The position numbers and the translations under genes were made by a program. A stretch of DNA of 34,613 nt, taken from the NCBI GenBank assembly GCA_905182325.1, contig CAJJBD010000044.1, positions 1-34,613 of the forward strand, given 5' to 3'. Below, piece after piece: positions 26,659-34,438 of this stretch (position 1 is its first letter; each line of letters starts with the position of its first letter). A model generated the notes under the pieces. That model worked only from the letters and a program-made list of their open reading frames with translations, ran no database searches and was not told the DNA's origin. The DNA comes from an uncultured Planktomarina sp. GTDB taxonomy: Bacteria; Pseudomonadota; Alphaproteobacteria; Rhodobacterales; Rhodobacteraceae.

Positions 26659-27956
26659 TACTCAGCTGCCAGCATGGTGGAAGATCGTGCGGTGATACGA
26701 CGGGCTACTTCTATACCAGTGGCCAGTCCATCCTCATGAAAACCATTTCGCATCCAGGCCCCACAGAACCAAGTCGAATTTTTACCATTTAATTCAGCTA
26801 AACTGTGCTGTCCCTGCAAAGCAGCCAAATCGAAAACTGGGTGATAAAAAACACATTCATCGTAAATTAGATGTGGCTTTATCGCGCGCTGCGTATTTAG
26901 TGTCACAAAGCAAGGATCATTTTCTGGCAAGCTTTGAAGACGGTTAATCCAATATGTCAAATCGATACGATCTGATTTTTTGTCTTTATCTTCTGTGTAA
27001 ACCCAAGAAGCCCAAGCTGCTTTTCGTTTTGGCATTATCGAAGTATCGGCATGCAATACCATTGTGTTGGATTGGTATTTGATTGCCTCAAGTGATTTTT
27101 TTTCAATCGCATTTGGATCACTCAACATACCTAATGTCGTATCTGAGTGTGTAGCAAATATTACCTCGTCAAAAAATTCGTATTCGCCACTAGCCACTTT
27201 AACCTCAACCCCACCATCAACACGGCGCACAGAGTTTACTGAAGTCGACAATCGGATCTCAACACCTGCTTTTAAGAGCATCCTTTCAAGGCGCCGCACG
27301 TACTCACGCGAGCCACCTTTGACAGTCCGCCAATCATGTTGGCCCCCGGTTCCCAACAAGGCATGGTTTTTCATGAATTTTATCATGGGAAGTGCTGGGA
27401 AATCTAAAATTTGGGTTACAGGTGTAGACCAAATCGCGCCAGTAAAAGGGGTTAAGTAGTAATCCCGGAACCAATTCCCCAATTCCCAATTTTTGATAAG
27501 ACTTCCAATCGTAATATTGGGATCAATGTGTCTTTTGTTAGCAAGCTTATTAAATTTTAATATATCCCTCATCATTCCTAGGAACTTTGGCCGCAAAATA
27601 TTGCGTTTTTGTGCTATAATCGCTCTAGGAGCGAGTACTCCATATTCAAGCCACCCACCATCAATCGACGCTCCAAAGCTCATATCTGAAGGAATTGTAG
27701 GTACTTCTAACTCACGAAACAGGTTTGTCAGGTGGGGGTAATTTACGTCATTGTAGACTAAAAATCCTGTATCCACCGGCATATTTCCACTTTTTCCCGC
27801 CAGAACGGTACGGGCATGCCCTCCCAGCTGTGGACTGGACTCAATTAAAACTACGTTTTCTGAATCTCGAAGCTCGTAAGCAGCCCCCATTCCAGAAATG
27901 CCACCCCCTATAATTACTACTCGTCTGTTATCAGCTTGGATATTCTCAAATGGCAT
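26658..27956 (-). CDS. FAD/NAD(P)-binding oxidoreductase, amine-oxidase-like (desaturase-like)
   Basis: The 432-residue protein begins with a dinucleotide-binding loop VVIIGGGISGMGAAYEL (13-29), then HARTVLAGKSGNMPVDTGFLVYN, typical of the family of FAD oxidoreductases related to carotenoid and protoporphyrinogen enzymes, and ends with the FAD-contact block WFCGAWMRNGFHEDGLATG. It is the first gene of the five-gene unit, divergent from rpoE. AGGG lies seven bases before ATG. In R. sphaeroides, genes at this place are sigma-E targets and, as I recall, have been tied to ChrR turnover and furan-fatty-acid synthesis. The protein ends in MLAAE. Confidence 0.87.
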   Translation of the reverse strand: MPFENIQADNRRVVIIGGGISGMGAAYELRDSENVVLIESSPQLGGHARTVLAGKSGNMPVDTGFLVYNDVNYPHLTNLFRELEVPTIPSDMSFGASIDGGWLEYGVLAPRAIIAQKRNILRPKFLGMMRDILKFNKLANKRHIDPNITIGSLIKNWELGNWFRDYYLTPFTGAIWSTPVTQILDFPALPMIKFMKNHALLGTGGQHDWRTVKGGSREYVRRLERMLLKAGVEIRLSTSVNSVRRVDGGVEVKVASGEYEFFDEVIFATHSDTTLGMLSDPNAIEKKSLEAIKYQSNTMVLHADTSIMPKRKAAWASWVYTEDKDKKSDRIDLTYWINRLQSLPENDPCFVTLNTQRAIKPHLIYDECVFYHPVFDLAALQGQHSLAELNGKNSTWFCGAWMRNGFHEDGLATGIEVARRITARSSTMLAAE

Positions 27957-27983
27957 TCAATCGCCCTTTATTGGTATTTCATT

Positions 27984-28013
27984 TTTTTACGTGGGCGCCA
28001 TGCAAGTGGATTA
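27984..28013 (-). promoter_or_regulatory. Candidate sigma-E (ECF11) promoter of the FAD-oxidoreductase operon
   Basis: On the minus strand TAATCC (28013-28008) and TAAAAA (27989-27984) are separated by 18 bases. This is close to the RpoE promoter form TGATCC-about 18-TAA I recall from Rhodobacter. Transcription would begin near 27977, leaving a short leader with a ribosome site before the ATG at 27956. Confidence 0.5.
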
Positions 28014-28037
28014 CATTTAAAAAGATTGTTTTTTGTG

Positions 28038-28067
28038 TGATCTAAAATAATTTCTTGAGCGTAGCTA
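28038..28067 (+). promoter_or_regulatory. Candidate sigma-E (ECF11) autoregulatory promoter of rpoE-chrR
   Basis: TGATCT (28038-28043) and TAGCTA (28062-28067) are spaced by 18 bases, the same spacing as the divergent element at 27984-28013. The -35 differs from TGATCC in one base; the -10 is weaker. Autoregulation is known for RpoE of R. sphaeroides. Confidence 0.45.
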
Positions 28068-28071
28068 CAAT

Positions 28072-28728
28072 ATGTATAAAAATTTTGAAAGGTATCAAGA
28101 ACCGGGTGCATCTTCTATTCGGTTGACATACGCTGACGATAGAGAACTATTACGTTTTAACCAAAAGGCGACCCCCCCAGCTGTGAAAAGAACTAAACCT
28201 TTAAAAAATTGGGTTACTCAGCTGCAACAGGTACAAAAGAGCCAAGATCAAACGGCCTTTGAGGAACTATTCAATTATTTTGCGCCTCGCGTTAAATCTT
28301 TCCTTATAAGGTCAGGGGCATCCACCAGCACGGCGGAAGAGTGCGCACAGGAAGTCATGGTAGCCGTATGGCACAAGGCACATTTATTTGATCCAAGCCG
28401 CGCAAGCGTATCAACTTGGATTTTCACAATCGCTCGAAACAAAAACATTGACGCCCTTCGAAAGCAGCGCCGCCCTGAACCTGAGAACTTAACATGGGGT
28501 CCAGAATCTGAACCTGAAGCAACTGACATTCTAACCCTGCAACAAGAAACAGAACAACTCAGATTAGCGATGTCCACGCTACCAGACCAACAGAAAGAAC
28601 TTTTACAGAAAGCTTATTTTGGAGATTTAAGTCACAGCGAGATTGCAGCAGAAACTGGCTTGCCCCTTGGCACAATCAAATCCCGCCTTAGGTTAGCATT
28701 AAATAAACTTCGTCAGACTATGAAATGA
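28072..28728 (+). CDS. rpoE: RpoE, ECF11-type sigma factor of the singlet-oxygen response
   Basis: This extracytoplasmic-function sigma factor directs RNA polymerase to stress promoters and is held inactive by ChrR. The sigma-2 region includes AAFEELFNYFAPRVKSFL-like wording and AEECAQEVMVAVWHKAHLFDPSRASVSTWIFTIARN; the linker has the WGPESEPEATD block of the ECF11 group; sigma-4 ends in GDLSHSEIAAETGLPLGTIKSRLRLALNKLR. The open frame gives 218 residues, about 40 longer at the N terminus than I recall for the family. GTG 28183 would give 181 residues, but it lacks a ribosome site. It overlaps chrR by four bases. Confidence 0.9.
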   Translation: MYKNFERYQEPGASSIRLTYADDRELLRFNQKATPPAVKRTKPLKNWVTQLQQVQKSQDQTAFEELFNYFAPRVKSFLIRSGASTSTAEECAQEVMVAVWHKAHLFDPSRASVSTWIFTIARNKNIDALRKQRRPEPENLTWGPESEPEATDILTLQQETEQLRLAMSTLPDQQKELLQKAYFGDLSHSEIAAETGLPLGTIKSRLRLALNKLRQTMK

Positions 28729-29372
28729 ATGATATGAATGATATTAAACACCACCTCAACGATCAGTTATTGCTGGGATATTCCGCTGGAGTCCTTCCTG
28801 AGGCTTTTAATCTAATCGTAGCAACTCATTTAGAAATGTGTGACGAATGTCGAGCGGCTTCCCATGCTTTCGATTCTGTAGGCGGAGTACTTTTGGACGA
28901 TTTAGCAAAAGCTGAAATGTCCAACGATGCCTTGAGCAAGACCTTAGATCTAGTTGCAAACACTCGACAAATACACAAAACTGAAGTGGACAGTGAAATT
29001 CCTAATCCTTTGGCAGCGTACGTCGGCAGTAGTTTAGCTGACATTAAATGGCGCCCAATTGGAATGGGTGTGCGCCAAGTAGTTTTGAAAACCTCAAAAT
29101 CAGCTACCGCCCGATTGCTCTACATTCCTGCTGGTTCAGTTGTACCAGATCATGGACACCGCGGTACTGAGCTAACTTTGGTACTGAAAGGTGCCTTTTC
29201 TGATGAGACCGCTAGGTTCGCAGTTGGTGATGTAGAAATGGCTGACCAGAATTTGGAGCATACGCCTATGGCAGATATTAATGAAGATTGTATTTGCCTT
29301 ACAGCCACAGATGCGCCACTACGTTTTAATTCCTGGTTTCCACGATTAGCTCAGCGTTTCTTGAAAATTTAA
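28725..29372 (+). CDS. chrR: ChrR, zinc-binding anti-sigma factor with cupin domain
   Basis: ChrR binds RpoE and releases it on exposure to singlet oxygen. The 215-residue protein has the N-terminal zinc anti-sigma motif (H9 or H10, then H35-x3-C39-x2-C42 in THLEMCDEC) and a C-terminal cupin with H143, H145, E149 (PDHGHRGTE) and H179 (LEHTP). These are shifted by two or so from the R. sphaeroides metal ligands as I remember them, and C189/C191 (DCIC) are also kept. All known functional residues therefore appear intact. Its ATG overlaps the rpoE stop (ATGA), ensuring matched synthesis of sigma and anti-sigma. Confidence 0.93.
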   Translation: MNDMNDIKHHLNDQLLLGYSAGVLPEAFNLIVATHLEMCDECRAASHAFDSVGGVLLDDLAKAEMSNDALSKTLDLVANTRQIHKTEVDSEIPNPLAAYVGSSLADIKWRPIGMGVRQVVLKTSKSATARLLYIPAGSVVPDHGHRGTELTLVLKGAFSDETARFAVGDVEMADQNLEHTPMADINEDCICLTATDAPLRFNSWFPRLAQRFLKI

Positions 29373-29598
29373 AGTACATTAGAAATTTTTTTCGAGCAAA
29401 CCTATCACTCGTAACCGTCATAAAATTTGGTATTGACTAATCGTTTTAGATTAAAAAATTTATTGTCATTATCTGTAGTTTTTAATTATCTAGAAGCCCC
29501 TCTTATAGGCTAGGCAAACTATTCATAAGAAATTTTGTAGTAGTACTTAGTAAAAAAAACTACTTAAGGTGAATTAAATCACTTTAGTGGACGGCAAA

Positions 29599-31293
29599 AT
29601 GGCAATTAAAGTATCAAATAACGCTGTCTTGCTGTTACTGGGAGCCATGTTTGTTGGTGTGGCCTTGGGTGCTGCAGGCGCAGTAATAGCACATTATTTT
29701 AGACTTGGAATTAATCTTATAAGTGTTGTTTTTGAAAAACCTCAAACATTTTTTCAAACGTTTATTCTTTATAATTTCACTTTAGGGCTGGCAGTTTTCC
29801 TTATACTTTGGCTGAAAAAAATATCTAAAGCTAGCGAGTGGCATGGTCCAGCTGACAGTATTTATTCCGTGCATCGAATAGATAATGAGATAAATGTTAA
29901 GCTTGGAATTTTTAGTACGGTTGCCGCGTTTATATCTGCCTCTGGTGGGGCGTCCGTTGGTCAATATGGTCCACTTGTCCATCTTGGCGCAACTATTGGT
30001 TCGTGGGTAAAAACAAAAGTTTCACTAAATTTTTCAACTGATGTTTTTATAGGAGCAGGAATTGCCGCGGCTATATCAGCAGGTTTTGGAGCACCATTTG
30101 CAGGTATAATTTTTGCGCATGAAGCAATTTTACGGCATTTTGCTTTTAAAGCTTTAGCACCAATTGCAATAGCCTCGACTGTATCTTTTGGAATAACACA
30201 AGCAGTTTGGCCATCTGTACCATTTTTTGAGCAAACCGTGCTCAGTGAAACCATTAGCTTAATGATTTTAGTATCCTGTTTAGTTGGACCAGTATTTGGC
30301 CTTATTGCAGTTTTATTTATGAAGTCATTATTGTTCTTTGCATCGTTGCCAAGGGTCCTGAATCTAAGACAGATACATTCAGCAGCAATAATGGTGCTAA
30401 GTCTCAGCCTAATTGGCGCATTTGTACCAGGAGTGATGGGACTTGGATCAGAAACCCTCGGGTCTCTGATCCAAGAAAAAACATTGTTGTTAACAGTTTT
30501 ACTCATTCTATTTGGTAAAATAATCGCTACATCAATTTCGCTTGGGTTTGGCTTTTTTGGTGGAGTGTTCTCACCAGCACTGCTCATTGGAGCAGCAGCT
30601 GGTGCAGCCGTATCTCAAATTTTAACAATGAGTGGGCTCTATGTTTCATCAGGCCCAGAAATAATTATCTGTGGTATGGCGGCTGTCGCTGGCGCAGTAA
30701 TAGGTGCACCAATATCAATGACAATTATTGTTTTGGAGCTTACCGGTTCATACGAATTAGCAATGATGTCTTTAACTGGTATTGTGACTGCTATCATGTT
30801 CAGCCATCACTATTTTGGACATTCCTACTTTGACAAACAATTGCTACTCAGAAATATAGATTTAAGCCATGGCCGCAGTGGTTTACTATTAATGGAAAAC
30901 TCCATTGAACCAATGGTTTCACCGGATTTTATTACTATCAAAAGAAAAACTACCGTTGCTAATGCTATAAAACTAATGGCGCTGGATAAAAAAAGTGAGG
31001 CTTATTTAGCAGGAGAAAATGGGACTTTTGCAGGTAAGGTTTACCTAAGCTCACTCGTTGCAATTAAGCCAGAAAAGTTAGTAGAGCCTTATGTTGACGA
31101 AAAGCCAATTTTCCTAAATTCAGATGCATCTCTTCAGCAGGCAATTGAAATTGCATCTGATTTCATTGGAGAGGCAATCCCAGTTTTAGATCGTTCGAAC
31201 AATACGCTAATAGGAGTTATTTCAGAGGGCGATATTTTTAAAGCTTATTTAAGTCTCCAAACACAGATTATAGATTTAGAGCATAAAGATTAA
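29599..31293 (+). CDS. ClC-family anion channel with CBS domains, transport glutamates replaced
   Basis: The 564-residue membrane protein has the ClC core (about ten or more helices) and a C-terminal pair of CBS-like segments (about 430-555). Aligning by eye to E. coli ClC: the G-K/R-E-G-P motif reads GQYGP (121-125), so the gating glutamate is Tyr123; the second proton glutamate after APFAGI is Ala176 (E175 beside it stays); GFFGGVFSPALLIGA is kept; the GSGIP chloride loop is not recognisable. Without both glutamates proton-coupled exchange is unlikely, so a passive channel is the better guess. ATG 29599 has GGA seven bases ahead; GTG 29587 is an alternative. Confidence 0.87.
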   Translation: MAIKVSNNAVLLLLGAMFVGVALGAAGAVIAHYFRLGINLISVVFEKPQTFFQTFILYNFTLGLAVFLILWLKKISKASEWHGPADSIYSVHRIDNEINVKLGIFSTVAAFISASGGASVGQYGPLVHLGATIGSWVKTKVSLNFSTDVFIGAGIAAAISAGFGAPFAGIIFAHEAILRHFAFKALAPIAIASTVSFGITQAVWPSVPFFEQTVLSETISLMILVSCLVGPVFGLIAVLFMKSLLFFASLPRVLNLRQIHSAAIMVLSLSLIGAFVPGVMGLGSETLGSLIQEKTLLLTVLLILFGKIIATSISLGFGFFGGVFSPALLIGAAAGAAVSQILTMSGLYVSSGPEIIICGMAAVAGAVIGAPISMTIIVLELTGSYELAMMSLTGIVTAIMFSHHYFGHSYFDKQLLLRNIDLSHGRSGLLLMENSIEPMVSPDFITIKRKTTVANAIKLMALDKKSEAYLAGENGTFAGKVYLSSLVAIKPEKLVEPYVDEKPIFLNSDASLQQAIEIASDFIGEAIPVLDRSNNTLIGVISEGDIFKAYLSLQTQIIDLEHKD

Positions 31294-31322
31294 CAGGTCG
31301 TAACCTTCAAACGCAAAGACCT

Positions 31323-32462
31323 TTATGGCTTGTTTATCGGTACAACATTTTCAGCTACTTCTATTTCCTCAAAATCAAAATTGTCCAACTTGTGGGCCCT
31401 TTTTCCAGCGCGCTCCGCAGCGATTGTGATACCCTCAACATCTTTACGAGCTTGTCCAAAATGCGTGTTCAGCTTTTCAACACGGTCAACTACCAACTCA
31501 ACATCACGATGTAAAAGTCGCAGAGCTGTACGAATGGCACCGGCTTGCTCACGCATTCGAGCGTCTTTCAAAATAGCCCGCATAGTGTTGAGCGTTGCCA
31601 TACATGTCGTCGGCGATACAATCCACACACGGGCCTCAAAGCCATCCCTAACTAATTCAGGAAAATTGGAATGCAGTTCTGCATAAACAGATTCTGACGG
31701 TAAAAACATCAATGCTCCATCCGCCGTTTCACCGTCTAAAATATATTTTTCAGAAATGGCTTTGATGTGAGCCTTCACACTAGTACGCATAAATTTGGCA
31801 GCTTCATTAGCTTCCCAATCTGTCGATGCATTTCTTAAAGCCTCATAAGCCTCCAAAGGGAACTTGCTATCAATAACGATTGGCCCAGGAGGGTTAGGTA
31901 GATGAATCAAGCAATCAGCGCGCTTTCCATTTGATAGCGTCACCTGCCAAGCGTAAGCATCAGAAGGTAGAGCCTTACTTACAATTTCTTGTAGTTGGAT
32001 TTCACCAAAAGCTCCACGAGTTTGCTTGTTTGACAAAATATCTTGCAGACTAAGTACGTCGCCAGAAAGCTTTTGGATATTATCCTGGGCCTTATCAATG
32101 GTAACCAGTCTCTGCTGCAATTCGCCCAGTGATTTAGCGGTATTTTTAGCGCTTGAGTTTAAGTTGAGGCTCATCTGTTCCTGTACTGATGCAAGACGGG
32201 CCTCCATTAACTTGATCATATTTCCTTGTTGAGCAGCCTGCGACTCAGAAACATGGGTCAAGCCACCAGCTAGCTGTTGCTGACCGTCTCCTATTATTTG
32301 AACACGCTGATTTAGAGACTCCAGCTGATTGGTAAGGGGAACGGCCGCATTAGCGGAACGTGCCGCAGCACGCGCAACAAAAATTAGCAGAATAATAATT
32401 AAAACAGCAATCAAACCAATTCCGAGCAGCAATACTAAAGTAATTTCAGAAGACAATGTCAT
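31323..32462 (-). CDS. rmuC: RmuC-family DNA recombination protein
   Basis: RmuC limits DNA inversions at short inverted repeats in E. coli and carries a nuclease-like core. The 379 residues begin with one membrane anchor (about residues 6-29), continue with a coiled coil (about 30-130, many Q/L/S heptads), then the RmuC core: RGAFGEIQLQEIVSKALP, DCLIHLPNPPGPIVIDSKFPLEAYE and MFLPSESVYAELHSN. ATG 32462 overlaps the mutL stop by four bases (ATGA), so the longer open frame to 32531 is rejected. It is translationally coupled to mutL, grouping two genome-stability genes. Confidence 0.92.
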   Translation of the reverse strand: MTLSSEITLVLLLGIGLIAVLIIILLIFVARAAARSANAAVPLTNQLESLNQRVQIIGDGQQQLAGGLTHVSESQAAQQGNMIKLMEARLASVQEQMSLNLNSSAKNTAKSLGELQQRLVTIDKAQDNIQKLSGDVLSLQDILSNKQTRGAFGEIQLQEIVSKALPSDAYAWQVTLSNGKRADCLIHLPNPPGPIVIDSKFPLEAYEALRNASTDWEANEAAKFMRTSVKAHIKAISEKYILDGETADGALMFLPSESVYAELHSNFPELVRDGFEARVWIVSPTTCMATLNTMRAILKDARMREQAGAIRTALRLLHRDVELVVDRVEKLNTHFGQARKDVEGITIAAERAGKRAHKLDNFDFEEIEVAENVVPINKP

Positions 32463-34264
32463 GTTCGTCCAAACAGTTTTGCAATATCTGTCATGGCCAG
32501 ACTCACATAAGTTGGCCGACCATGATTGCATTGGCCTGAATGTGGTGTAGCTTCCATTTCCCGTAACAAGGCATTCATTTCATCCGCCTGCATTCGCCGG
32601 CCTGTACGCACTGATCCATGGCAAGACACTCTACTCAAAACAGACTCAATTCGTGAACTCAGACTTTGCGTAACTCCACTGTCAGACAGCTCATCAATAA
32701 TATCAAGCACCAGTTTTTTAACATCAATTTGACCTAATATTGCTGGCACCGTTTGTATTGAAACAGCACCCTGACCAAACGGCTCAACCGTAAGTCCCAG
32801 CTCTATTAAAAATTCACTTTGTTCCAAAATTAGGGCAGTTTCACTATCTGAAAGTGTAATCACTTCCGGAATTAAAAGTGCTTGTGATCGTATGCCAGAC
32901 GACTCCAGTTGTGCTTTCATTTTTTCATATAAAAGTCGCTCATGCGCAGCATGCGCATCAACAATAACCAATCCACTCTCAGTTTGTGACAAGATATAGT
33001 TTTCATGTAATTGTGCCCGAGCAGCTCCCAGCGGCAAGCTTTCAGATTCAGCCTGATATACCACCTCAGTTCGAGCAGACGGCTCTACGTCAAACATATT
33101 GCCAGTTTCCAAAGGTTCAAACTTTCTCACCACTTGAGAAGGTCGATTCATTTGATAAACTCGAGATTGAGACGGCACTTCAAATTTTCCAAGAGCTGAT
33201 TCTGACACAGTCGATGATGACCGATGCCCTGCCTCTGCTAAAGCGTGACGAAGACCAGACACAATAAGACCACGAACTACAGCTGGCTCTCTAAAACGTA
33301 CCTCTGCTTTAGCAGGATGCACGTTTACATCTACTCGGGTGTGGTCACACTCGACAAACAATGCGACAGCAGGATGTCGATCTCGAGATAAAAAATCTGA
33401 ATAAGCACCCCGCAATCCACCTAAAAGAAGTTTGTCGCGTACAGGTCGACCGTTAACAAAAAGAAATTGAGATACGGCAGCTCCCCGAGAATAAGTTGGA
33501 AGTCCCGCAAAGCCTGTCAAACGGATTTCCTCACGCTCTGCGTCCACAGCAATAGCATTCTCAACAAAGGCCTGGCCCATCACCTGACCCAACCGCCCAC
33601 GTAACGCATCAAACATGTCGCCCTGCTCAGCCTGAACTCGCAAAACTACACGTTCGGTTGCCATGTCACGTACACAAAATGCAATTGACGGTTCCGCCAT
33701 TGCCAAACGGCGCATGGTATCGACAATCACTTTTGACTCTGCCCTATCAGATCTCAAAAACTTTAGACGCGCAGGGGTAGCATAAAACAAATCACTTAGT
33801 GTTACACGAGTTCCCGGTTGCATGGCGACTGGCCGAACTGAACTTAGCGTCCCACCATCAACCTGTAATTCTGCACCATCAGACTGCCCACACCGGCTCA
33901 TGATGGTAAGCTTTCCAACGGCGCCAAGTGAAGGCAAAGCTTCTCCTCGAAACCCAAAGCTTTGAATATTTAAAAGATTAGAGCCATCAATTTTACTAGT
34001 AGCGTGCCGCATCACTGCTAGTGGCAAATCTTCAGCAGAAATACCACACCCATTATCGGTCACACGAATAAAAGATTTTCCTCCATCTGCGTAGTCAACA
34101 TCAATGCGCGTCGCCCCAGCATCTATCGCATTTTCAACAAGTTCTTTAATTGCTGACGCAGGTCTTTCCACAACTTCGCCCGCAGCAATCTGATTAATTG
34201 CTGTTTCATTTAACTGTCGAATGACTGGCTGAAAATGGCTTATGTTGGGGTTATGACCGATCAT
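32459..34264 (-). CDS. mutL: DNA mismatch repair protein MutL
   Basis: MutL links mismatch recognition by MutS to strand incision. The 601 residues carry the GHKL ATPase motifs: INQIAAGEVVERPASAIKELVENAIDAG, DNGCGI, and SFGFRGEALPSLGAVGKL. The C-terminal dimer domain holds an endonuclease-type motif read as DAHAAHERLLYE (DQHA in the usual consensus, so Gln is Ala) and GQCNHGRPTYV in place of CPHGRP. Asp, His and Glu, the presumed metal ligands, remain, so nicking activity is plausible. The start has no strong ribosome site, but the ATPase begins within 25 residues. Full length. Confidence 0.96.
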   Translation of the reverse strand: MIGHNPNISHFQPVIRQLNETAINQIAAGEVVERPASAIKELVENAIDAGATRIDVDYADGGKSFIRVTDNGCGISAEDLPLAVMRHATSKIDGSNLLNIQSFGFRGEALPSLGAVGKLTIMSRCGQSDGAELQVDGGTLSSVRPVAMQPGTRVTLSDLFYATPARLKFLRSDRAESKVIVDTMRRLAMAEPSIAFCVRDMATERVVLRVQAEQGDMFDALRGRLGQVMGQAFVENAIAVDAEREEIRLTGFAGLPTYSRGAAVSQFLFVNGRPVRDKLLLGGLRGAYSDFLSRDRHPAVALFVECDHTRVDVNVHPAKAEVRFREPAVVRGLIVSGLRHALAEAGHRSSSTVSESALGKFEVPSQSRVYQMNRPSQVVRKFEPLETGNMFDVEPSARTEVVYQAESESLPLGAARAQLHENYILSQTESGLVIVDAHAAHERLLYEKMKAQLESSGIRSQALLIPEVITLSDSETALILEQSEFLIELGLTVEPFGQGAVSIQTVPAILGQIDVKKLVLDIIDELSDSGVTQSLSSRIESVLSRVSCHGSVRTGRRMQADEMNALLREMEATPHSGQCNHGRPTYVSLAMTDIAKLFGRT

Positions 34265-34414
34265 GCCACTAGTGATAGCATGTTATCTTCCGATTCGACC
34301 ACTCTTCGTTCCGGCCTTTTGATTGGCACACTTCCATAAAATGTAAAACTACAGATTGCGACAGCCATGTAGCTATTCAATTGTTAGAGCACAGAACGTC
34401 AGCACTGAATATTT

Positions 34415-34438
34415 AGTTGAAATATACAAATTTCAACT
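34415..34438 (-). other. Hairpin at the lspA stop codon
   Basis: AGTTGAAAT and ATTTCAACT form nine perfect base pairs around a 6-base loop, overlapping the lspA stop codon. On the minus strand no T-run follows, so termination is uncertain; an RNA-stabilising or weak terminator role is possible. Confidence 0.4.

Noticed and set aside
28123-28150. TTGACA inside rpoE as a housekeeping promoter
   Set aside because: With a 17-base spacer the -10 would be ACTATT, a poor box; TATTAC needs a 19-base spacer. It lies within the open frame and may be chance.
29961-30587. A 208-codon open frame on the minus strand
   Set aside because: It lies wholly antisense to the ClC gene, whose protein has clear family motifs; its own translation is low-complexity and unrecognisable.
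31294-31322. AGGTC...GACCT as a two-way terminator between the ClC gene and rmuC
   Set aside because: Five base pairs with an 18-base loop and no clear T-run on either side.
32463-32531. 23-residue upstream extension of rmuC
   Set aside because: ATG 32462 overlaps the mutL stop as ATGA, a standard coupling, and begins right before the membrane anchor.
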